From: Procambarus clarkii
Lineage: Eukaryota; Arthropoda; Malacostraca; Decapoda; Cambaridae
NCBI RefSeq assembly: GCF_040958095.1
Contig: NC_091160.1
Location: 41,393,302-41,457,301, forward strand
Direction of reading: 5' to 3'
DNA length: 64,000 nucleotides
Positions 38,391-51,572 of the stretch are shown piece after piece. The notes below the pieces were generated by a model. The model was not told where the DNA came from. It did no database searches and saw only the letters and a list, made by a program, of their open reading frames with translations. A program made the position numbers and the translations under genes. The stretch's first letter is position 1. Each line of letters starts with the position of its first letter.

Positions 38391-39780
38391 CACACCCCCC
38401 CAGGACCCACACACACCTGGAGCCACACCCCCTCAGGAGCCACACACACCTGGAGCCACACACACCTGGAGCCACACACACCTGGAGCCACACACACCAG
38501 GAGCCACACACTCCAGGAGCCACACACACCTGGAGCCATACACACCAGGAGCCACACACACCAGGAGCCACACACACCAGGAGCCACACACACCAGGAGC
38601 CACACACACCAGGAGCCACACACACCTGGAGCCACACACACCAGGAGCCACACACACCAGGAGCCACACACACCAGGAGCCACACACACCAGGAGCCACA
38701 CACACCCCAGGAGCCACACACACCAGGAGCCACACACACCTGGAGCCACACACACACCAGGAGCCACACACACCCCAGGAGCCACACACACCAGGAGCCA
38801 CACACACCTGGAGCCACACACACCAGGAGCCACACACACCAGGAGCCACACACACCAGGAGCCACACACACCTGGAGCCACACACACCAGGAGCCACACA
38901 CACCTGGAGCCACACACACCAGGAGCCACACACACCAGGAGCCACACACACCTGGAGGCCACACACACCAGGAGCCACACACACCAGGAGCCACACACAC
39001 CAGGAGCCACACACACCAGGAGCCACACACACCTGGAGCCACACACACCAGGAGCCACACACACCTGGAGCCACACACACCAGGAGCCACACACACCAGG
39101 AGCCACACACACCTGGAGGCCACACACACCAGGAGCCACACACACCTGGAGCCACACACACCTGGAGCCACACACACCAGGAGCCACACACACCAGAAGC
39201 CACACACACCTGGAGCCACACACACCTGGAGCCACACACACCAGGAGCCACACACACCAGGAGCCACACACACCAGGAGCCACACACACCTGGAGCCACA
39301 CACACCAGGAGCCACACACACCAGGAGCCACACACCAGGAGCCACACACACCAGGAGCCACACACACCAGGAGCCACACACACCAGGAGCCATACACACC
39401 AGGAGCCACACACTCCAGGAGCCACACACACCAGGAGCCACACACACCAGGAGCCACACACACCAGGAGCCACACACACCAGGAGCCACACACACCAGGA
39501 GCCACACACACCAGGAGCCACACACACCAGGAGCCATACACACCAGGAGCCACACACTCCAGGAGCCACACACACCAGGAGCCACACACACCAGGAGCCA
39601 CACACACCAGGAGCCACACACACCAGGAGCCACACACACCAGGAGCCACACACACCAGGAGCCACACACACCAGGAGCCACACACACCAGGAGCCACACA
39701 CACCTGGAGGCCACACACACCAGGAGCCACACACACCAGGAGCCACACACACCAGGAGCCACACACACCTGGCTCCCCCT
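38391..39780. repeat. Minisatellite, 16-bp unit, ~86 copies
   Basis: The unit is 'caggagccacacacac', alternating with 'ctggagccacacacac'. Some copies are two or three bases longer or shorter. Confidence 0.97.
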
Positions 39781-39967
39781 GGAGGCCACACCAGGCTGGG
39801 GGCGGGAGACCCACATGGGGAAGCGAGGCGTCACACACAAAACTTATGGACAAAAAAGGTTGAAAGATCTACAAGTTTGAGTCATGTTGGGGAATGATGT
39901 CCTCTTATCTCACCGGATCCGGAAGTGGGGCGGTGTGTTAGGCTGGTTGGTCCACCCACCACGGTCC
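39781..39967. other. Single-copy spacer between arrays
   Basis: No frame supported apart from run-on from the arrays. Confidence 0.5.
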
Positions 39968-42053
39968 TTGTGGGGGTGCTGCTCTTGTGGGGGTCCTTGT
40001 GGGGGTGCTGCTCTTGTGGGGGTCCTTGTGGGGGTGCTGCTCTTGTGGGGGTCCTTGTGGGGGTGCTGCTCTTGTGGGGGTGCTACTCTTGTGGGGGTGC
40101 TGCTCTTGTGGGGGTCCTTGTGGGGGTGCTGCTCTTGTGGGGGTCCTTGTGGGGGTGCTGCTCTTGTGGAGGTGCTGCTCTTGTGGGGGTCCTTGTGGGG
40201 GTGCTGCTCTTGTGGGGGTGCTGCTCTTGTGGGGGTCCTTGTGGGGGTGCTGCTCTTGTGGGGGTCCTTGTGGGGGTGCTGCTCTTGTGGGGGTGCTGCT
40301 CTTGTGGGGGTGCTGCTCTTGTGGGGGTCCTTGTGGGGGTGCTGCTCTTGTGGGGGTCCTTGTGGGGGTGCTGCTCTTGTGGGGGTGCTGCTCTTGTGGG
40401 GGTGCTGCTCTTGTGGGGGTCCTTGTGGGGGTGCTACTCTTGTGGGGGTCCTTGTGGGGGTGCTGCTCTTGTGGGGGTGCTGCTCTTGTGGGGGTCCTTG
40501 TGGGGGTGCTGCTCTTGTGGGGGTGCTGCTCTTGTGGGGGTGCTGCTCTTGTGGGGGTGCTGCTCTTGTGGGGGTGCTGCTCTTGTGGGGGTGCTGCTCT
40601 TGTGGGGGTCCTTGTGGGGGTGCTGCTCTTGTGGGGGTGCTGCTCTTGTGGGGGTGCTGCTCTTGTGGGGGTGCTGCTCTTGTGGGGGTCCTTGTGGGGG
40701 TGCTGCTCTTGTGGGGGTGCTGCTCTTGTGGGGGTCCTTGTGGGGGTGCTGCTCTTGTGGGGGTCCTTGTGGGGGTGCTGCTCTTGTGGAGGTCCTTGTG
40801 GGGGTGCTGCTCTTGTGGGGGTGCTGCTCTTGTGGAGGTCCTTGTGGGGGTGCTGCTCTTGTGGGGTGCTGCTCTTGTGGGGGTGCTGCTCTTGTCGGGG
40901 TGCTGCTCTTGTGGGGGTCCTTGTGGGGGTGCTGCTCTTGTGGGGGTCCTTGTGGGGGTGCTGCTCTTGTGGGGGTGCTGCTCTTGTGGGGGTCCTTATG
41001 GGGGTGCTGCTCTTGTCGGGGTCCTTGTGGGGGTGCTGCTCTTGTGGGGGTGCTTCTCTTGTGGGGGTCCTTGTGGGGGTGCTGCTCTTGTGGGGGTGCT
41101 GCTCTTGTGGGGGTGCTGCTCTTGTGGGGGTGCTGCTCTTGTGGGGGTGCTGCTCTTGTGGGGGTGCTGCTCTTGTGGGGGTGCTGCTCTTGTGGGGGTG
41201 CTGCTCTTGTGGGGGTCCTTGTGGGGGTGCTGCTCTTGTGGGGGTGCTGCTCTTGTGGGGGTGCTGCTCTTGTGGGGGTCCTTGTGGGGGTGCTGCTCTT
41301 ATGGGGGTCCTTGTGGGGGTGCTGCTCTTGTGGGGGTGCTGCTCTTGTGGGGGTGCTGCTCTTGTGGGGGTGCTGCTCTTGTGGGGGTCCTTGTGGGGGT
41401 GCTGCTCTTGTGGGGGTGCTGCTCTTGTGGGGGTCCTTGTGGGGGTGCTGCTCTTGTGGGGGTCCTTGTGGGGGTGCTGCTCTTGTGGAGGTCCTTGTGG
41501 GGGTGCTGCTCTTGTGGGGGTGCTGCTCTTGTGGGGGTCCTTGTGGGGGTGCAGCTCTTGTGGGGGTCCTTGTGGGGGTGCTGCTCTTGTGGGGGTCCTT
41601 GTGGGGGTGCTGCTCTTGTGGGGGTCCTTGTGGGGGTGCTGCTCTTGTGGGGGTCCTTGTGGGGGTGCTGCTCTTGTGGGGGTCCTTGTGGGGGTGCTGC
41701 TCTTGTGGGGGTGCTGCTCTTGTGGGGGTGCTACTCTTGTGGGGGTGCTGCTCTTGTGGGGGTGCTGCTCTTGTGGGGGTGCTGCTCTTGTGGGGGTCCT
41801 TGTGGGGGTGCAGCTCTTGTGGGGGTGCTGCTCTTGTGGGGGTGCTGCTCTTGTGGGGGTGCTGCTCTTGTGGGGGTGCTGCTCTTGTGGGGGTCCTTGT
41901 GGGGGTGCAGCTCTTGTGGGGGTCCTTGTGGGGGTGCTGCTCTTGTGGGGGTCCTTGTGGGGGTGCTGCTCTTGTGGGGGTCCTTGTGGGGGTGCTGCTC
42001 TTGTGGGGGTGCTGCTCTTGTGGGGGTGCTGCTCTTGTGGGGGTGCTGCTCTT
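39968..42053. repeat. G-rich minisatellite, 18- and 12-bp modules, left block
   Basis: Modules are 'tgctgctcttgtgggggt'-like (18 bp) and 'ccttgtgggggt'-like (12 bp), in irregular order. Both lengths are multiples of three and stop-free, so every plus-strand frame stays open. Runs of five G are spaced 7 to 13 bases apart on the plus strand. Confidence 0.97.
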
Positions 42054-44019
42054 GTACTCACCTAGTTGTACTCACCTAGTTGTGTTTGCAGGGGTTGAGC
42101 TCTGGCTCTTTGGTCCCGCCTCTCAACCGTCAATCAACAGGTGTACAGATTCATGAGCCTATCGGGCTCTGTCATATCTACACTTGAAACTGTGTATGGA
42201 GTCAGCCTCCACCACATCACTTCCTAGTGCATTCCATTTGTCAACCACTCTGACACTAAAAAAGTTCTTTCTAATATCTCTGTGGCTCATTTGGGCACTC
42301 AGTTTCCACCTGTGTCCCCTTGTGCGTGTTCCCCTTGTGTTAAATAGACTGTCTTTATCTACCCTATCAATCCCCTTCAGAATCTTGAATGTGGTGATCA
42401 TGTCCCCCCTAACTCTTCTGTCTTCCAGCGAAGTGAGGTTTAATTCCCGTAGTCTCTCCTCGTAGCTCATACCTCTCAGCTCGGGTACTAGTCTGGTGGC
42501 AAACCTTTGAACCTTTTCCAGTTTAGTCTTATCCTTGACTAGATATGGACTCCATGCTGGGGCTGCATACTCCAGGATTGGCCTGACATATGTGGTATAC
42601 AAAGTTCTGAATGATTCTTTACACAAGTTTCTGAATGCCGTTCGTATGTTGGCCAGCCTGGCATATGCCGCTGATGTTATCCGCTTGATATGTGCTGCAG
42701 GAGACAGGTCTGGCGTGATATCAACCCCCAAGTCTTTTTCCTTCTCTGACTCCTGAAGAATTTCCTCTCCCAGATGATACCTTGTATCTGGCCTCCTGCT
42801 CCCTACACCTATCTTCATTACATTACATTTGGTTGGGTTAAACTCTAACAACCATTTGTTCGACCATTCCTTCAGCTTGTCTAGGTCTTCTTGAAGCCTC
42901 AAACAGTCCTCTTCTGTTTTAATCCTTCTCATAATTTTAGCATCGTCCGCAAACATTGAGAGAAATGAATCGATACCCTCCGGGAGATCATTTACATATA
43001 TCAGAAACAAGATAGGACCGAGTACAGAGCCCTGTGGGACTCCACTGGTGACTTCACGCCAATCGGAGGTCTCACCCCTCACCGTAACTCTCTGCTTCCT
43101 ATTGCTTAGATACTCCCTTATCCACTGGAGCACCTTACCAGCTACACCTGCCTGTCTCTCCAGCTTATGTACCAGCCTCTTATGCGGTACTGTGTCAAAG
43201 GCTTTCCGACAATCCAAGAAAATGCAGTCCGCCCAGCCCTCTCTTTCTTGCTTAATCTGTGTCACCTGATCGTAGAATTCTATCAAGCCTGTAAGGCAAG
43301 ATTTACCCTCCCTGAATCCATGTTGGCGATTTGTCACGAAGTCCCTTCTCTCCAGATGTGTTACCAGGTTTTTTCTCACGATCTTCTCCATCACCTTGCA
43401 TGGTATACAAGTCAAGGACACTGGCCTGTAGTTCAGTGCCTCTTGTCTGTCGCCCTTTTTGTATATTGGGACCACATTCGCCGTCTTCCATATTTCTGGT
43501 AGGTCTCCCGTCTCTAGTGATTTACTATACACTATGGAGAGTGGCAAGCAAAGTGCCTCTGCACACTCTTTCAGTACCCATGGTGAGATCCCATCTGGAC
43601 CAACCGCCTTTCTAACATCCAGATCCAGCAGGTGTCTCTTGACCTCCTCTCTCGTAATTTCGAACTCCTCCAAGGCCGCCTGGTTTACCTCCCTTTCTCC
43701 TAGCACAGTGACCTCACCCTGTTCTATTGTGTAGACCTCCTGGAACCTCTTGTTGAGTTCCTCACACACCTCTCTGTCATTCTCTGTATACCTGTCCTCG
43801 CCTGTTCTAAGTTTCAATACCTGTTCTTTCACTGTTGTTTTCCTTCTGATGTGACTGTGGAGTAGCTTTGGTTCGGTCTTGGCTTTGTTTGCTATATCAT
43901 TTTCAAAATTTTTCTCTGCTTCTCTTCTCACCCTGACGTACTCATTCCTGGTTCTCTGGTATCTCTCCCTGCTTTCTGGTGTTCTGTTATTCCGGAAGTT
44001 CCTCCACGCCTTTTTGTTC
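42054..44019 (-). mobile_element. CR1-like LINE, 5'-truncated, reverse transcriptase frame open throughout
   Basis: On the minus strand the frame is open from the first base (LNKKAWRNFRNN) to a stop at 42161-42159, about 620 codons. It carries YKKGDRQEALNYRPVSLT, FLDCRKAFDTVPHKRL, SGVPQGSVLGPILFLIYVND and MFADDAKIM, the reverse transcriptase core, then the C-terminal RRVRGDMITTFKILKG. FADD is the active site. The 3' end has two copies of 'aactaggtgagtac' and no poly(A), as in CR1-like elements. The endonuclease is missing, so it cannot move on its own. It is flanked on both sides by the same minisatellite. No target-site duplication can be told within a repeat. Confidence 0.92.
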
Positions 44020-47000
44020 AGGGTGCTGCTCTTGTGGGGGTGCTGCTCTTGTGGGGGTGCTGCTCTTGTGGGGGTCCTTGTGGGGGTGCTGCTCTTGTGG
44101 GGATTCTTGTGGGGGTGCTGCTCTTGTGGGGGTGCTGCTCTTGTGGGGGTGCTGCTCTTGTGGGGGTGCTGCTCTTGTGGGGGTGCTGCTCTTGTGGGGG
44201 TGCTGCTCTTGTGGGGGTCCTTGTGGGGGTGCAGCTCTTGTGGGGGTCCTTGTGGGGGTGCTGCTCTTGTGGGGGTCCTTGTGGGGGTGCTGCTCTTGTG
44301 GGGGTCCTTGTGGGGGTGCTGCTCTTGTGGGGGTCCTTGTGGGGGTGCTGCTCTTGTGGGGGTCCTTGTGGGGGTGCTGCTCTTGTGGGGGTCCTTGTGG
44401 GGGTGCAGCTCTTGTGGGGGTCCTTGTGGGGGTGCTGCTCTTGTGGGGGTGCTGCTCTTGTGGGGGTGCTGCTCTTGTAGGGGTGCTGCTCTTGTGGGGG
44501 TCCTTGTGGGGGTGCTGCTCTTGTGGGGGTCCTTGTGGGGGTGCTGCTCTTGTGGGGGTCCTTGTGGGGGTGCAGCTCTTGTGGGGGTCCTTGTGGGGGT
44601 GCAGCTCTTGGGGGGGTGCAGCTCTTGTGGGGGTGCTGCTCTTGTGGGGGTGCTGCTCTTGTGGGGGTGCTGCTCTTGTGGGGGTGCTGCTCTTGTGGGG
44701 GTGCTGCTCTTGTGGGGGTCCTTGTGGGGGTGCTGCTCTTGTGGGGGTCCTTGTGGGGGTGCAGCTCTTGTGGGGGTCCTTGTGGGGGTGCTGCTCTTGT
44801 GGGGGTGCTGCTCTTGTGGGGGTGCTGCTCTTGTGGGGGTGCTGCTCTTGTGGGGGTGCTGCTCTTGTGAGGGTGCTGCTCTTGTGGGGGTGCTGCTCTT
44901 GTGGGGGTCCTTGTGGGGGTGCTGCTCTTGTGGGGGTGCAGCTCTTGTGGGGGTGCTGCTCTTGTGGGGGTCCTTGTGGGGGTGCTGCTCTTGTGGGGGT
45001 CCTTGTGGGGGTGCTGCTCTTGTGGGGGTCCTTGTGGGGGTGCTGCTCTTGTGGGGGTCCTTGTGGGGGTGCTGCTCTTGTGGGGGTCCTTGTGGGGGTG
45101 CTGCTCTTGTGGGGGTGCAGCTCTTGTGGGGGTGCTGCTCTTGTGGGGGTCCTTGTGGGTGTGCTGCTCTTGTGGGGGTCCTTGTGGGGGTGCTGCTCTT
45201 GTGGGGGTGCTGCTCTTGTGGGGGTGCTGCTCTTGTGGGGGTCCTTGTGGGGGTGCTGCTCTTGTGGGGGTGCAGCTCTTGTGGGGGTGCTGCTCTTGTG
45301 GGGGTCCTTGTGGGGGTGCAGCTCTTGTGGGGGTGCTGCTCTTGTGGGGGTGCTGCTCTTGTGGGGGTGCTGCTCTTGTGGGGGTCCTTGTGGGGGTGCT
45401 GCTCTTGTGGGGGTGCAGCTCTTGTGGGGGTGCTGCTCTTGTGGGGGTCCTTGTGGGGGTGCAGCTCTTGTGGGGGTGCTGCTCTTGTGGGGGTGCTGCT
45501 CTTGTGGGGGTCCTTGTGGGGGTGCTGCTCTTGTGGGGGTCCTTGTGGGGGTGCTGCTATTGTGGTGGTCCTTGTGGGGGTGCTGCTCTTGTGGGGTTGC
45601 TGCTCTTGTGGGGTTGCTGCTCTTGTGGGGGTCCTTGTGGGGGTGCTGCTCTTGTGGGGGTCCTTGTGGGGGTGCTGCTCTTGTGGGGGTCCTTGTGGGG
45701 GGTGCTGCTCTTGTGGGGGTGCTGCTCTTGTGGGGGTCCTTGTGGGGGTGCTGCTCTTGTGGGGGTCCTTGTGGGGGTGCTGCTCTTGTGGGGGTGCTGC
45801 TCTTGTGGGGGTGCTGCTCTTGTGGGGGTCCTTGTGGGGGTGCTGCTCTTGTGGGGTTGCTGCTCTTGTGGGGGTGCTGCTCTTGTGGGGGTGCTGCTCT
45901 TGTGGGGGTGCTGCTCTTGTGGGGGTCCTTGTGGGGGTGCAGCTCTTGTGGGGTTGCTGCTCTTGTGGGGGTGCTGCTCTTGTGGGGGTCCTTGTGGGGG
46001 TGCTGCTCTTGTGGGGGTGCAGCTCTTGTGGGGGTCCTTGTGGGGGTGCTGCTCTTGTGGGGGTGCTGCTCTTGTGGGGGTGCTGCTCTTGTGGGGGTCC
46101 TTGTGGGGGTGCTGCTCTTGTGGGGGTCCTTGTGGGGGTGCTGCTCTTGTGGGGTTGCTGCTCTTGTGGGGGTGCTGCTCTTGTGGGGGTGCAGCTCTTG
46201 TGGGGGTGCTGCTCTTGTGGGGGTCCTTGTGGGGGTGCTGCTCTTGTGGGGGTCCTTGTGGGGGTGCTGCTCTTGTGGGGGTGCTGCTCTTGTGGGGGTG
46301 CTGCTCTTGTGGGGGTCCTTGTGGGGGTGCTGCTCTTGTGGGGTGCAGCTCTTGTGGGGGTGCTGCTCTTGTGGGGGTCCTTGTGGGGGTCCTTGTGGGG
46401 GTGCAGCTCTTGTGGGGGTGCTGCTCTTGTGGGGGTGCTGCTCTTGTGGGGGTGCTGCTCTTGTGGGGGTCCTTGTGGGGGTGCTGCTCTTGTGGGGGTG
46501 CAGTTCTTGTGGGGGTGCTGCTCTTGTGGGGGTCCTTGTGGGGGGGGCAGCTCTTGTGGGGGTGCTGCTCTTGTGGGGGTGCTGCTCTTGTGGGGGTCCT
46601 TGTGGGGGTGCTGCTCTTGTGGGGGTCCTTGTGGGGGTACTGCTATTGTGGGGGTCCTTGTGGGGGTGCTGCTCTTGTGGGGTTGCTGCTCTTGTGGGGT
46701 TGCTGCTCTTGTGGGGGTCCTTGTGGGGGTGCTGCTCTTGTGGGGGTCCTTGTCGGGGTGCTGCTCTTGTGGGGGTCCTTGTGGGGGGTGCTGCTCTTGT
46801 GGGGGTGCTGCTCTTGTGGGGGTCCTTGTGGGGGTGCTGCTCTTGTGGGGGTCCTTGTGGGGGTGCTGCTCTTGTGGGGGTCCTTGTGGGGGTGCTGCTC
46901 TTGTGGGGGTCCTTGTGGGGGTGCTGCTCTTGTGGGGTTGCTGCTCTTGTGGGGGTGCTGCTCTTGTGGGGGTGCTGCTCTTGTGGGGGTGCTGCTCTTG

Positions 47001-47718
47001 TGGGGTTGCTGCTCTTGTGGGGGTGCTGCTCTTGTGGGGGTGCTGCTCTTGTGGGGGTGCTGCTCTTGTGGGGGTCCTTGTGGGGGTGCAGCTCTTGTGG
47101 GGTTGCTGCTCTTGTGGGGGTGCTGCTCTTGTGGGGGTCCTTGTGGGGGTGCTGCTATTGTGGGGGTGCTGCTATTGTGGGGGTCCTTGTGGGGGTGCTG
47201 CTCTTGTGGGGTTGCTGCTCTTGTGGGGTTGCTGCTCTTGTGGGAGTCCTTGTGGGGGTGCTGCTCTTGTGGGGGTCCTTGTGGGGGTGCTGCTCTTGTG
47301 GGGGTCCTTGTGGGGGTGCTGCTCTTGTGGGGGTGCTGCTCTTGTGGGGGTGCTGCTCTTGTGGGGTTGCTGCTCCTGTGGGGTTGCTGCTCTTGTGGGG
47401 GTCCTTGTGGGGGTGCTGCTCTTGTGGGGGTCCTTGTGGGGGTGCTGCTCTTGTGGGGGTCCTTGTGGGGGTGCTGCTCTTGTGGGGGTCCTTGTGGGGG
47501 TGCTGCTCTTGTGGGGGTGCTGCTCTTGTGGGGGTGCTGCTCTTGTGGGGGGTGCTGCTCTTGTGGGGGTGCTGCTCTTGTGGGGGTGCTGCTCTTGTGG
47601 GGGTGCTGCTCTTGTGGGGGTGCTGCTCTTGTGGGGGTCCTTGTGGGGGTGCTGCTCTTGTGGGGGTGCTGCTCTTGTGGGGGGTGCTGCTCTTGTGGGG
47701 GTGCTGCTCTTGTGGGGG
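44020..47718. repeat. G-rich minisatellite, right block
   Basis: Same modules as 39968-42053. Variants gtgcagctc, ggggttgc and ggggggtgc are common here and rare or absent in the left block. Confidence 0.97.
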
Positions 47719-47721
47719 CCC

Positions 47722-48928
47722 TATATATTCATTATAGAAGTATATAGAAGCACATAGAACCATATAGAACCATATAGAAGCCCATAGAAGCATTTAGAAC
47801 CATATAGAAGCACATAGAACCATATAGAAGCCCATAGAACCATATAGAACCATATAGAAGCCCATAGAACCATATAGAAGCCCATAGAACCATATAGAAC
47901 CATATAGAAGCCCATAGAAGCATTTAGAACCATATAGAAGCACATAGAACCATATAGAACCATATAGAAGCACATAGAACCATATAGAGCCATATAGAAG
48001 CACATAGAACCATATAGAAGCACATAGAACCATATAGAAGCACATAGAACCATATAGAAGCACATAGAACCATATAGAACCATATAGAAGCCCATAGAAC
48101 CATATAGAACCATATAGAAGCCCATAGAAGCATTTAGAACCATATAGAAGCACATAGAACCATATAGAAGCCCATAGAACCATATAGAACCATATAGAAG
48201 CCCATAGAAGCATTTAGAACCATATAGAAGCACATAGAACCATATAGAAGCCCATAGAACCATATAGAAGCCCATAGAAGCATTTAGAACCATATAGAAG
48301 CACATAGAACCATATAGAACCATATAGAAGCACATAGAACCATATAGAACCATATAGAAGCCCATAGAAGCATTTAGAACCATATAGAAGCACATAGAAC
48401 CATATAGAACCATATAGAAGCCCATAGAACCATATAGAACCATATAGAAGCACATAGAACCATATAGAAGCACATAGAAGCACATAGAACCATATAGAAC
48501 CATATAGAAGCCCATAGAAGCATTTAGAACCATATAGAAGCACATAGAACCATATAGAACCATATAGAAGCCCATAGAAGCATTTAGAACCATATAGAAG
48601 CACATAGAACCATATAGAACCATATAGAAGCCCATAGAACCATATAGAAGCACATAGAAGCACATAGAAGCACATAGAAGCACATAGAAGCACATAGAAG
48701 CACATAGAAGCACATAGAACCATATAGAAGCACATAGAAGCACATAGAAGCACATAGAACCATATAGAAGCACATAGAAGCACATAGAACCATATAGAAC
48801 CATATAGAAGCACATAGAAGCACATAGAAGCACATAGAAGCATATAGAAGCACATAGAATCACATAGAACCATATAGAAGCACATAGAACCATATAGAAG
48901 CACATAGAAGCATATAGAAGCATTAATC
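47722..48928. repeat. 10-bp minisatellite 'catatagaac', ~120 copies
   Basis: Modules catatagaac, catatagaag, cccatagaag, cacatagaac and catttagaac recur in set orders, such as cccatagaag-catttagaac-catatagaag-cacatagaac, giving higher-order units of 40 to 70 bp. Confidence 0.96.
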
Positions 48929-49174
48929 GTATATTCTCATTGGAACATTGGGAAGTGGAGACAGATGGAGGGAACACTAGACAGACAGACAGAAGGGGAG
49001 AAAGGTAAGTAGACGGGTAGTTAGCCGTGGGTTAAAAGGGAAGAGGGGCAGTTAGGTAACTCTGGGTACTGCAGGTAGACTATACCTGGTACCTGGCCAC
49101 CAGGTGGGTACCCCCAGGTACCTCCAGTGGTCAGTTGGGTTACCTGCTCCTGATGGGTAGACCCTAGAGGGGTA
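48929..49174. other. Single-copy spacer
   Basis: 49080-49135 is dense in 'ggtacc' and 'caggtgggtacc' phrases. No frame is supported. Confidence 0.5.
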
Positions 49175-49352
49175 GTGGACGCTTTAAACCTATCCTTTGG
49201 GTTAGCAAGTGATGTGTAAACCTGTCCTTTGGGCTAGCAAGTGATGTGTAAACCTATCCTTTGAGCCCTCAAGTGATGTGTAAACCTATCCTTTGAGCCC
49301 TCAAGTGACGTGTAAACCTATCCTTTGAGCCCTAAAGTGACGTGTAAACTAT
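49175..49352. repeat. Tandem repeat, ~34-bp unit, 5 copies
   Basis: The unit is 'gatgtgtaaacctatccttt' plus 'gagccctcaagt'. Confidence 0.92.
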
Positions 49353-49527
49353 CATTTATTTATCGTCCTCTTAAATTTTCCACTCCAGAAGTGGAAGCAG
49401 CTCCACTTCCACTTCTCCACTTTCTGTCTAGCCAGAAGCGTACGGTCCCAAGCAACCCTCCTAACCTATCCAGGCCGATGCATAGACAACGTCAGTATTT
49501 CGTTGCTTTTAGTGTTACTGGTACATT

Positions 49528-49865
49528 TTAGGTTTAACGGATTTTTAACGAATTGTAACGAATTTTTAACAAGTTTTAACGGGTTTAACGAATTTAACGT
49601 TTTTTAACGAATTGTAACTGATTTTAAAGGATTTTAAACAGATTTTAACGAATTGTAACGGTTTTTAACGAATTTTAACGGATTTTAACGAATTGTAACC
49701 GATTTTAACGGATTGTAACTGATTTTAACGAATTGTAACCGATTTTAACGGATTGTAACTGATTTTAACGAATTGTAACCGATTTTAACGGATTTTTAAT
49801 GGATTTTTAACGGATTTTTAATGGATTTTTAACGAATTGTAACGAATTTTAACGGATTTATAACA
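49528..49865. repeat. Degenerate short tandem repeat 'ttttaacgaattgtaacgga'
   Basis: Modules of 9 to 12 bp built on TTTTAACG and ATTGTAAC. Confidence 0.9.
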
Positions 49866-50425
49866 CCGAAATTGCATTCTGGTGCATGCTGCTCATATTG
49901 AATGTCAAAAGAAAGGTGATTAACAATAAAATTCGAATTCGTACATGGACGTTGGTGATAGGAAGGGGGGTAGATGACGAGTGGACGGTAGATCATCTAT
50001 CAGAGAGCAGCCTGACACCCTGACAGGTCAAGCTTGTCACTCATGAACTAACACCAGCCATCAAATAATCACAACTACAACTTTGTAAACTCAAACCGGT
50101 TTCAGCCACCCTTTTTTTTTTTTTTGCCCCTTTTCGCGTTGCCTCAGTCGTTAGAGACTTTAATTGCCAATTGAGCCTGAATGGCATTAATGGAATTGGT
50201 TGCCTGTTTATATATTGATATGGCAACCTGTCCCCTGTTGAGTTATCGTGAGTTATCTTGAGTTATCTCTCGAGGTATTGAACTATTCAGGTCGTTAGGA
50301 TAGGTTGACAGGGAACTAGTTTAGCCTGACAAGCCTGCGAGTCTAAACAGCCCCTCCCCCATATAGGCTATTTGAGGTCAATGGTCATTAGTGCTAGAGA
50401 ATGTAAAAAATGTGATGGTGTTTTC
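49866..50425. other. Spacer without a recognised gene
   Basis: 50240-50275 has three 'gagttatcgt'-like copies. A 61-codon minus-strand frame (50041-50226) has no motif I know. Confidence 0.4.
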
Positions 50426-51412
50426 GCGTAAGACCCATTTCCGCCCCTAATATACCCATTTCCGCCCCTAATATACCCATTTCCGCCCCTAATATACCCA
50501 TTTCCGCCCCTAATATACCCATTTCCGCCCCTAATATACCCATTTCCGCCCCTAATAGACCCATTTCCGCCCCTAATAGACCCATTTCCGCCCCTAATAG
50601 ACCCATTTCCGCCCCTAATATACCCATTTCCGCCCCTAATAGACCCATTTCCGCCCCTAATAGACCCATTTCCGCCCCTAATAGACCCATTTCCGCCCCT
50701 AATATACCCATTTCCGAATCTAATGTACCCATTTCCGCCCCTAATATACCCATTTCTGCCCCTAATATACCCATTTCCGCCACTAATATACCCATTTCTG
50801 CCCCTAATATACCCATTTCCGCCACTAATATACCCATTTCCGCCACTAATATACCCATTTCCGCCCCTAATATACCCATTTCCGCCCCTAATATACCCAT
50901 TTCCGCCACTAATATACCCATTTCCGCCACTAATATACCCATTTCCGCCACTAATATACCCATTTCCGCCTCTAATGTACCCATTTCCGCCCCTAATATA
51001 CCCATTTCCGCCCCTAATATACCCATTTCTGCCCCTAATATACCCATTTCCGCCCCTAATATACCCATTTCCGCCCCTAATATACCCATTTCCGCCCCTA
51101 ATATACCCATTTCCGCCCCTAATATACCCATTTCCGCCCCTAATATACCCAATCCGCCCCTAATATACCCATTTCCGCCCCTAATAGACCCATTTCCGCC
51201 CCTAATATACCCATTTCTGCCCCAAATATACCCATTTCTGCCTCTAATATACCCATTTCTGCCCCTAATATACCCAATCCGCCCCTAATAGACCCATTTC
51301 CGCCCTCTAATAGACCCATTTCCGCCCCCTAATATACCCATTTCTGCCCCTAATATACCCATTTCTGCCCCTAATATACCCATTTCCGCCCCTAATAGAC
51401 CCATTTCCGCGG
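50426..51412. repeat. Minisatellite, 21-bp unit, ~47 copies
   Basis: The unit is 'atacccatttccgcccctaa' plus one base. Variants have tagac, cactaat or ttctgcc. Confidence 0.97.
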
Positions 51413-51482
51413 GCAAAACGGTCAATTAATGAGTCAAGCATGAGGAGGACAGCTGTGAGCCGTCAACTGGACAGGTTATCGG

Positions 51483-51572
51483 TGCAACAAGGCAGTTGAC
51501 AGCTTGGTGATGGATGCTCTACCCTCGACACCCCGCCCTGTCCTCGGGGTTCGATTCCCAGAGCCGTCAGCG
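51483..51572 (+). mobile_element. tRNA-like SINE head, partial
   Basis: A-box-like 'cagcttggtgatgg' and a B box 'ggggttcgattccc' about 45 bp on. The rest of a SINE is not clear. Confidence 0.4.

Noticed and set aside
38317-39897. Overlapping frames of ~500 codons on both strands (His/Thr/Pro-rich and Cys/Val/Trp-rich)
   Set aside because: They are translations of a 16-bp CA-rich minisatellite in several frames.
43048-43734. Plus-strand frames of 70 to 110 codons inside the LINE
   Set aside because: They are antisense shadows of the minus-strand reverse transcriptase frame.
39884-47757. Open frames of 700 to 1290 codons rich in Leu, Val, Gly and Cys
   Set aside because: They come from stop-free 12- and 18-bp repeat modules that keep all frames open at once, on both strands in part. 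There is no start context, splice site or domain.
47721-48977. 418-codon hydrophobic frame (Phe/Tyr/Met repeats) resembling a membrane protein
   Set aside because: It is a 10-bp repeat read in frame over 30 bp; composition alone explains the hydrophobicity.
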